In this document: positions 59,555-64,000 of the stretch, in pieces | Layout: every line of letters begins with the position of its first letter | Numbering within the stretch: the stretch's first letter is position 1 | Assembly: GCA_023419605.1 (NCBI GenBank) | Contig: JAEZXR010000018.1 | Coordinates: 62,001 to 126,000 of the forward strand | Direction of reading: 5' to 3' | Source: Bacillota bacterium | Lineage (GTDB): Bacteria; Bacillota; Clostridia; Acetivibrionales; JAEZXR01 | Length of the DNA: 64,000 nucleotides | The notes under the pieces: model-generated | Told to the model about the DNA's origin: nothing | Databases searched by the model: none | The model's input: the letters and a program-made list of their open reading frames with translations, nothing else | Made by a program: the position numbers and the translations under genes

Positions 59555-60222
59555 TCATTAGCAGGCCGATTCTTTTTTTTGTTCCCTATTTTTTTCACTA
59601 CAGTGGGAACTGCCACTGTCAGAACCACCAGGAGTATGGATGCGACAAAGTTCCAGGAAAACGGATTATTTATATTATGCCCCAGCATATTGAGGGAAAA
59701 GGTCTCCGGAATCATCCCAATAACCGTACCCAGAATAAATTCACGGTACTTGACCCTTGTAAGCCCTGCAGCATAGCTGAGGGCATCAAAAGGAAAGATA
59801 TAGGAAATACGCATAAATAATATAATTTTAAACCCATGCTCCTCAATCTTGACATCCAGATTCTTCATTTTTCCCTTTAGAATTCTTTCAACCGTATTCT
59901 TTCCTGCCATTCTACTAATATAGAAAGCAAGGGTAGAAGAACTGAATACACATAGCATGGAAATGAGAAAGCCATACCATCCCCCAAGTAAGCTGCCTCC
60001 GAGAATTACCATAATGGAATAGGGAAAAAATACAAGAAGTGTGCGCATATTAAAAATTATAATAAAAATAAGTACGGCAAAGCTGCCGTAGGATTGAATG
60101 TAATTTCTGGCGCCCTCCAGACTTAGAATCCCCATAGCTTGGGCTTTTACCAGTAAAAAGGCTACACCTGCGACCAATATTGCTGCTATCAGTAGCTTCA
60201 AGTAATTACTCTCTTTTTTCAT
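59551..60222 (-). CDS. TVP38/TMEM64 (VTT/DedA-like) membrane protein
   Basis: The 223-residue protein has several hydrophobic segments and the VTT-domain features: VLIFIIIFNMRTLLVFFPYS, then GGSLLGGWYGFLIS and RISYIFPFDALSYAAGLTRVKYREFILGT. The end shows helical hydrophobic sequence and a lysine-rich tail. Members of this family are lipid-scramblase-like proteins in eukaryotes; in bacteria the function is unsettled. It shares its 3' end with the MFS gene on the other strand. Confidence 0.88.
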   Translation of the reverse strand: MKKESNYLKLLIAAILVAGVAFLLVKAQAMGILSLEGARNYIQSYGSFAVLIFIIIFNMRTLLVFFPYSIMVILGGSLLGGWYGFLISMLCVFSSSTLAFYISRMAGKNTVERILKGKMKNLDVKIEEHGFKIILFMRISYIFPFDALSYAAGLTRVKYREFILGTVIGMIPETFSLNMLGHNINNPFSWNFVASILLVVLTVAVPTVVKKIGNKKKNRPAND

Positions 60223-60265
60223 GTTTTTTTCCCTTTTTTTCTTTTCATTTGTTCCCTAAAAAGAC

Positions 60266-60294
60266 TTGTAGTTTAAGCTAATTTTCATTATAAT
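60266..60294 (+). promoter_or_regulatory. Promoter of pssA
   Basis: TTGTAG (60266-60271), a 17-base spacer and TATAAT (60289-60294) lie about 85 bases before the start codon. Confidence 0.55.
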
Positions 60295-60378
60295 CTATTA
60301 TATAATAAAATGCGTTTTTATTGTATATACTAAATAGTTTTATATCTTTAAAAACAGAAATGAGGAAATATTCATCCT

Positions 60379-60942
60379 ATGGATAAGATAAAGGGATCCC
60401 TCCCTAATATTTTGACCTTAATCAATCTTTCATTAGGTGTACTGGCTATTTTGCTTGCTGTAAACGATACTGCGGCCGCAGAAGGAAATGTAGACCTTCT
60501 TGTACCTGCTTCGCTGTTAGTCATTGTAGCAGCATTGACAGACCGCTTTGACGGTCAGGTAGCCAGGAAATTGAATGTGACAAGTGAATTGGGAAAGGAA
60601 CTGGATTCCTTGTCGGACCTTATTTCCTTTGGCGTAGCTCCTATTATCATTGCCTGGAAGCTCTGCTTCATTCACTTTGGAATACCTGGCTACTTGATTA
60701 CCCTGGTTTTTCCCATGGCAGGTGCTTATCGGTTGGCAAGATACAATATAACCAAATTCGATAACATTTATTGCGGTATACCTATTACCGTAGCCGGTGC
60801 ATTTTTAACCATCGTGAGCCTTTATAACGCTTTCTCGGTTATGAATGACCGCTTTACCGTGTATCATACGTATCTAACAGCTTTGCTGATCCTGCTTCTT
60901 TCCTTCCTAATGGTAAGCAAGGTCAGATTTAAGAAGATGTAA
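60379..60942 (+). CDS. pssA: CDP-diacylglycerol--serine O-phosphatidyltransferase
   Basis: PssA makes phosphatidylserine, the precursor of phosphatidylethanolamine. The 187-residue membrane protein has the CDP-alcohol phosphotransferase motif D-G-x2-A-R-x8-G-x3-D-x3-D, seen as FDGQVARKLNVTSELGKE followed by LDSLSD. The N-terminus, LPNILTLINLSLGVLAILLA, and VFPMAGAYRLARYN also fit the PssA group rather than PgsA. No psd gene is visible in the window. A long AT-rich terminator follows. Confidence 0.92.
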   Translation: MDKIKGSLPNILTLINLSLGVLAILLAVNDTAAAEGNVDLLVPASLLVIVAALTDRFDGQVARKLNVTSELGKELDSLSDLISFGVAPIIIAWKLCFIHFGIPGYLITLVFPMAGAYRLARYNITKFDNIYCGIPITVAGAFLTIVSLYNAFSVMNDRFTVYHTYLTALLILLLSFLMVSKVRFKKM

Positions 60943-60955
60943 CAGTAAAATAACA

Positions 60956-60993
60956 TAAAAAATAAGAAAGCCAATTGGCTTTCTTATTTTTTA
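60956..60993. terminator. Bidirectional terminator after pssA
   Basis: A 17-bp AT-rich stem with GCC/GGC at its top is centred on AATT (60971-60974). T tracts on both strands serve pssA and the convergent zinc-ribbon gene. Confidence 0.85.
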
Positions 60994-61001
60994 TGTTTAT
61001 A

Positions 61002-61712
61002 TTAAAAACTATCCCGTCTCCCTTTCCTTAAGAGATATACTCCTCCAACCATCATTGCAATCGGTATTATAAATCTTGGCAAGGAGAAATAGTAAGGGAA
61101 GGAAAATTGGAATATTCTCCATAAAAACTCTTTTACATTCTCCATTACTACATTAAAGGTTCCAATGGCACCAAGAATAATTAAACCGTAAGCTATTACC
61201 TTTTTGTTGGATAAAAATCTGATTCGGATTTGATTATAATCCGCATTGATTCGGATCCCCTCAGAATCAGTAACAACTCTTCCTTCATTGATCTCATTGG
61301 CCAGAAACCGGGAATCAAAAACACTGTAAAACACGCTTAACATGCACACGGCAGGAATAAAAAATCCTGAAAGCCAACGGATCCCCAATATATCTGAAAA
61401 GAATATTGCGGTAAATAGCGCAGCGAAGAAAGTTACCATGAGTGTCATTCCTCTGTTAATCAATCCCAGGTACATGTGTCCTCCCCCTGGAACCAATCCG
61501 AATACAAAGGTGAAAAATTTACTTTTCTTCCGGACGGAAACCACATCCCTGCCTGTTGTTCCTTGCTGAGTAGTACTATTAACTATATTTGCAAGACATT
61601 CCCGACAGTAATTCTTTCCATTGAGTTCCACTGTACAATCGAGACACATCGCCTTCCCGCAGTTCCTGCATACATATACCGCCTCATATCCCGGGTGGTT
61701 TTTACAATTCAT
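61002..61712 (-). CDS. Zinc-ribbon/B-box-like membrane protein
   Basis: The 236-residue protein begins with a B-box-like zinc-binding domain: CKNHPGYEAVYVCRNCGKAM, then CLDCTVELNGKNYCRECL (Cys and His residues at 3, 6, 14, 17, 22, 25, 36 and 39). Several hydrophobic segments follow (about 68-85, 90-130 and 165-230) with GLVPGGGHMYLGLINRGM, which resembles a TM2 domain. Proteins with this layout are found in clostridia but have no known function. It is the last gene of the sigma/anti-sigma operon, so it may work at the membrane with that stress response. Confidence 0.75.
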   Translation of the reverse strand: MNCKNHPGYEAVYVCRNCGKAMCLDCTVELNGKNYCRECLANIVNSTTQQGTTGRDVVSVRKKSKFFTFVFGLVPGGGHMYLGLINRGMTLMVTFFAALFTAIFFSDILGIRWLSGFFIPAVCMLSVFYSVFDSRFLANEINEGRVVTDSEGIRINADYNQIRIRFLSNKKVIAYGLIILGAIGTFNVVMENVKEFLWRIFQFSFPYYFSLPRFIIPIAMMVGGVYLLRKGRRDSF

Positions 61713-61714
61713 TT

Positions 61715-62209
61715 TTATACCTCCTTAAATTTCTCGATAGAACTATTTATTTTAGTAAAAGTATTCATGATGTGCATATTCAGGTTCTCTAGCTGCACTG
61801 TTATATTCCACTTATTTTCCTCTTTTTGTACGGGGTTTACCTTATAGGCAGTATACATCGGGTTTACCGGAATATTGATGTATAAGAGCATTACAGCCGC
61901 CGTTACAATCATACTCACACCCAGTCTCCTGAAAATCGGAGTATAGTTCGTATTTTGCCTCCTATTACTATCCGCCGGACAGTGAGGCTCCAGGGTAAGA
62001 ATTTTATCCATTACAAATTCAGTGAACCCCCCAGGTGCCTTCTCCACCGTCTCCAGCTCCATGGCAGTATACAGTCCTTTATAAGACACATATTCATTCC
62101 TGCACGAATCGCAAGCGTGAATATGTCCGATAAATTCTTCTTCCTCTTCCTTGCAGAGTCTTTTATCAAGATATCTGTCCATTGACTTCGCCACCTGATT
62201 GCATCTCAA
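61715..62209 (-). CDS. Zinc-finger anti-sigma factor
   Basis: This membrane anti-sigma protein has about 164 residues. The N-terminal zinc-binding motif HIHACDSC (H-x3-C-x2-C) identifies the ZAS/zf-HC2 fold that binds an ECF-type sigma factor. A membrane segment (about 97-118) leads to an extracytoplasmic tail. The start is TTG at 62209, with a perfect GGAGGTGA site five bases before it; an in-frame ATG at 62224 overlaps the ribosome site and is not favoured. It overlaps the sigma gene by 44 bases, giving translational coupling. The tail is short, so it may be regulated by proteolysis. Confidence 0.85.
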   Translation of the reverse strand: MRCNQVAKSMDRYLDKRLCKEEEEEFIGHIHACDSCRNEYVSYKGLYTAMELETVEKAPGGFTEFVMDKILTLEPHCPADSNRRQNTNYTPIFRRLGVSMIVTAAVMLLYINIPVNPMYTAYKVNPVQKEENKWNITVQLENLNMHIMNTFTKINSSIEKFKEV

Positions 62210-62765
62210 AACTCTCACCTCCATACCGGTATTTTTCCAAGCTTTTTTTTAATAACTTCCGGGATCTGTATAACCTTGATTCTACCGTTTTAACCGGCAC
62301 CTTCAGTACTTCGCCGATCTCTTCATAAGACAGCCCCTGGTAATGATAAAGAATAATGACAGTCTTATATTTCTCAGCCAGACTATTGATTTCCTTCCTC
62401 ACCGCCTTTTGCTTATAACTGTTTATAATGCTGTCCTCAAGGTTATACATTTCATCTGCCATCTCCAGACATTCATCCTGCACATAAGCTTCCTTACGTC
62501 TTTTTTTGTTTTTGCGGGTCCAGTCGATGCAGAGGTTATACCCCACTCTGTATAGCCAGGTGGAGAATTTGGCTTTTTCTCCAAACAAGTGTAAGTTTTT
62601 AAATACAGTGATGAATACTTCCTGCGATAAGTCCTGGGCTTCCGCGTAGTCATTTGTGAATCTGTACACCATCCCAAAAACCTTATCCTTATACCGATTG
62701 ACGATCTCGGAAAAGACATGAGTATTCCCCCTAAGTACCTGTTCAACAATTAACTCATCCGTCAT
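62166..62765 (-). CDS. ECF-type RNA polymerase sigma factor
   Basis: The 199-residue protein has sigma region 2 (VFSEIVNRYKDKVFGMVYRF, then DAQDLSQEVF-like AEAQDLSQEVFITVFKNL) and region 4 (LAEKYKTVIILYHYQGLSYE then EIGEVLKVPVKTVESRLYRS), with no region 3, so it is an ECF/SigW-type sigma factor. It precedes the anti-sigma gene, which overlaps its end, and the zinc-ribbon membrane protein gene. A TGAAGG/CGTCTA pair upstream suggests that it directs its own transcription. The stress it answers is unknown. Confidence 0.92.
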   Translation of the reverse strand: MTDELIVEQVLRGNTHVFSEIVNRYKDKVFGMVYRFTNDYAEAQDLSQEVFITVFKNLHLFGEKAKFSTWLYRVGYNLCIDWTRKNKKRRKEAYVQDECLEMADEMYNLEDSIINSYKQKAVRKEINSLAEKYKTVIILYHYQGLSYEEIGEVLKVPVKTVESRLYRSRKLLKKSLEKYRYGGESFEMQSGGEVNGQIS

Positions 62766-62806
62766 TAAATACTCATCACCCTCTCTCCTATTCTTACATA
62801 TTACTA

Positions 62807-62835
62807 TAGACGTATATATTTAAGAAAACCCTTCA
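62807..62835 (-). promoter_or_regulatory. Candidate ECF-type autoregulatory promoter
   Basis: On the minus strand TGAAGG (62830-62835) is followed after 17 bases by CGTCTA (62807-62812), similar to SigW-type promoters (TGAAAC and CGTA). It lies 42 bases before the sigma gene. Confidence 0.45.
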
Positions 62836-62888
62836 AAATTTCTTAAGTTTTTTTAAATAATTTAATCGGGCTTGATTGCCTGTGTAAA

Positions 62889-62916
62889 TAAAAAAACCTT
62901 GCAATTCGCAAGGTTT
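62889..62916 (-). terminator. Terminator of the TagO/WecA-like gene
   Basis: AAAACCTTGC pairs with GCAAGGTTTT around AATTC. On the minus strand seven T follow. Confidence 0.85.
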
Positions 62917-62930
62917 TATCAAAACATTAT

Positions 62931-63977
62931 TTATTTGTCCAAAAGAAGAAGTATAATGGAGGTCAGGCTGAAGCAAACATTGATAAGACACAATACAGCG
63001 ACTACCTGCTTTGGATTGAGCCCTTTGGAAAGCAGCCTGTAATGGATTTGGCTCCGATCTGCCTTATAAACAGGTTTACCCTCTTTAAACCGCTTGATAA
63101 CCACAAACAAATTATCGAAGATAGGAACTCCCAAGGCCAGAATCGGTACCATCAGCGACAACACAGTCGCTTGCTTGAAAGCACCGTCCAGTGCTATAAT
63201 TCCCAGCATAAAGCCTAAAAAAGTGGCACCGGCATCTCCCATATAAATCTTCGCAGGCGGCTTGTTATACCGAAGGTATCCAAGTCCTACCCCTACAAGA
63301 ATAATTGCCATCATAGCAGAGGTTGTCTGCGCTTTTGCAGCAGCTACCGTAAACAGTGTGATAGCTGATATGGTGGACAATCCTCCTGCCAATCCATCCA
63401 AACCATCAGAAAAGTTAATTACGGTTGTAACTCCAAAGATCCACAGAATAGAGAGAATACATTGCATCCATTGAGGCAATACCACATGCTCCCCCATCAG
63501 CGGGTTATAAAAGCCCGTAAAAACAATTCCGGCCTTATAAACAATAATGGCTGCTGCAACCTGAACAATGAGCTTCGGCAGTGCTGGAAAATCCTTTCCA
63601 TGGGTCTTGTACCAATCATCTACGATACCGATGGACAGAATCAGTAGTGATGCGGCAAATATAGCCAGCGATTCCGTATTCCATTCTCTTGCAAAACCAA
63701 AGTAGGCTGCATTAAATCCTATGAATATGGCTACACCTGCCAAAAGAGGTACCGGTTCCTTATGAACCTTCCTCTGTGTCGGCTTGTCTACAAAATCTAT
63801 TTTAACTGCCAATCGGCTAAGTGGTGGTATTAGAATGTAAACTATAATAAAGGCCACCAAAAAAGCTAGTAAATAATTTATCTTCGCCGCCCCCTTGTCC
63901 TCGCTTGTACTTCTCGAATAATTTTTACTTTTATTAAAGCTTTTTTCCTCACAAGTGCCTAGCAGGACGAATACCAC
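62931..63977 (-). CDS. TagO/WecA/MraY-family undecaprenyl-phosphate sugar-1-phosphate transferase
   Basis: This polytopic membrane enzyme attaches a sugar-1-phosphate, usually GlcNAc, to undecaprenyl phosphate, starting wall teichoic acid or other polymer synthesis. It shows the family motifs: FVDKPTQRKVHKEPVPLLAG, GIVDDWY with the aspartate pair, NFSDGLDGLAGG, and IYMGDAGATFLGF. The C-terminal IPIFDNLFVVIKRFKEGK and SQIHYRLLSKGL also fit TagO/WecA. The start is uncertain. The only ordinary start codon before the first membrane segment is GTG at 63977, without a ribosome site. The homologous start would be at an ATA codon at 63881, which does have an AAGGGGG site eight bases before it. The sugar is not known. 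Confidence 0.88.
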   Translation of the reverse strand: MVFVLLGTCEEKSFNKSKNYSRSTSEDKGAAKINYLLAFLVAFIIVYILIPPLSRLAVKIDFVDKPTQRKVHKEPVPLLAGVAIFIGFNAAYFGFAREWNTESLAIFAASLLILSIGIVDDWYKTHGKDFPALPKLIVQVAAAIIVYKAGIVFTGFYNPLMGEHVVLPQWMQCILSILWIFGVTTVINFSDGLDGLAGGLSTISAITLFTVAAAKAQTTSAMMAIILVGVGLGYLRYNKPPAKIYMGDAGATFLGFMLGIIALDGAFKQATVLSLMVPILALGVPIFDNLFVVIKRFKEGKPVYKADRSQIHYRLLSKGLNPKQVVAVLCLINVCFSLTSIILLLLDK

Positions 63978-64000
63978 TTCCCATAAATACTACTATGCAC

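Noticed and set aside
1..64000. tRNA, rRNA, CRISPR arrays and prophage
   Set aside because: No cloverleaf-like gaps, rRNA stretches, regularly spaced repeats or phage gene blocks were seen in the intergenic spaces, though a covariance search was not possible.

Overview
The window suggests an anaerobic, endospore-forming member of the Clostridia. Spore genes are scattered through it: sleB-ypeB, yabG, a CotS-type coat protein, bofA, and a SPOCS/LysM protein. It also has a four-subunit pyruvate:ferredoxin oxidoreductase, formate-tetrahydrofolate ligase, S-layer-homology (SLH) surface proteins, strong AGGAGG ribosome binding sites, several TTG and GTG starts, and Gram-positive type rho-independent terminators. 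A species cannot be named from this sequence. Placement near the cellulolytic SLH-rich clostridia is inference.

Layout: 1-1.8 kb holds the end of a DnaD-domain gene and a DnaC-type helicase loader. 1.8-8.1 kb holds envelope and germination genes on the minus strand: CPBP protease, SLH-polysaccharide deacetylase, ypeB, sleB, and an SH3/NlpC-P60 lipoprotein that lacks its catalytic cysteine. 8.2-14.2 kb carries YhaN/YhaO-type SbcCD-like proteins, acpS and a FapA/DUF342 protein. 14.4-18.3 kb is a compact set of AAA ATPase, PspA/IM30, GNAT and two-TM coiled-coil protein, which I consider the best candidate for a little-described system. 18.6-24.7 kb resembles the yabG-veg-ispE neighbourhood of Bacillus, with a SPOCS/LysM gene, a GntR regulator and a MobA-like transferase in it. 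25-29.5 kb has fhs, a CotS-like protein and a large membrane protein.

29.6-41.8 kb is a long minus-strand cluster. It has MalF- and MalG-type permeases, a large SLH protein, a HlyD-type adaptor, a MacB-like permease, a propeller-fused solute-binding lipoprotein, an OmpR-type response regulator and a histidine kinase. No ATPase gene is present in it. 42-45.2 kb is the porCDAB operon with a near-consensus promoter. 45.3-46.5 kb holds bofA and a YaaL-like gene separated and flanked by repeat elements. 46.6-51.2 kb holds a Nudix hydrolase, a VanW protein, a YflT-like protein and a small SLH protein. 51.4-57.8 kb is the gltBD operon. Its leader has two hexaloop hairpins overlapping a terminator, the architecture of an ANTAR-protein antitermination site. 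58-64 kb carries MFS, TVP38, pssA, a sigma/anti-sigma/zinc-ribbon operon and a TagO/WecA-type transferase.

Several short dispersed repeat families lie between genes; one sits next to rho-independent terminators in all three of its copies. No tRNA, rRNA, CRISPR array, prophage or intact insertion sequence was seen. All functions come from reading motifs by eye; no database search was possible.
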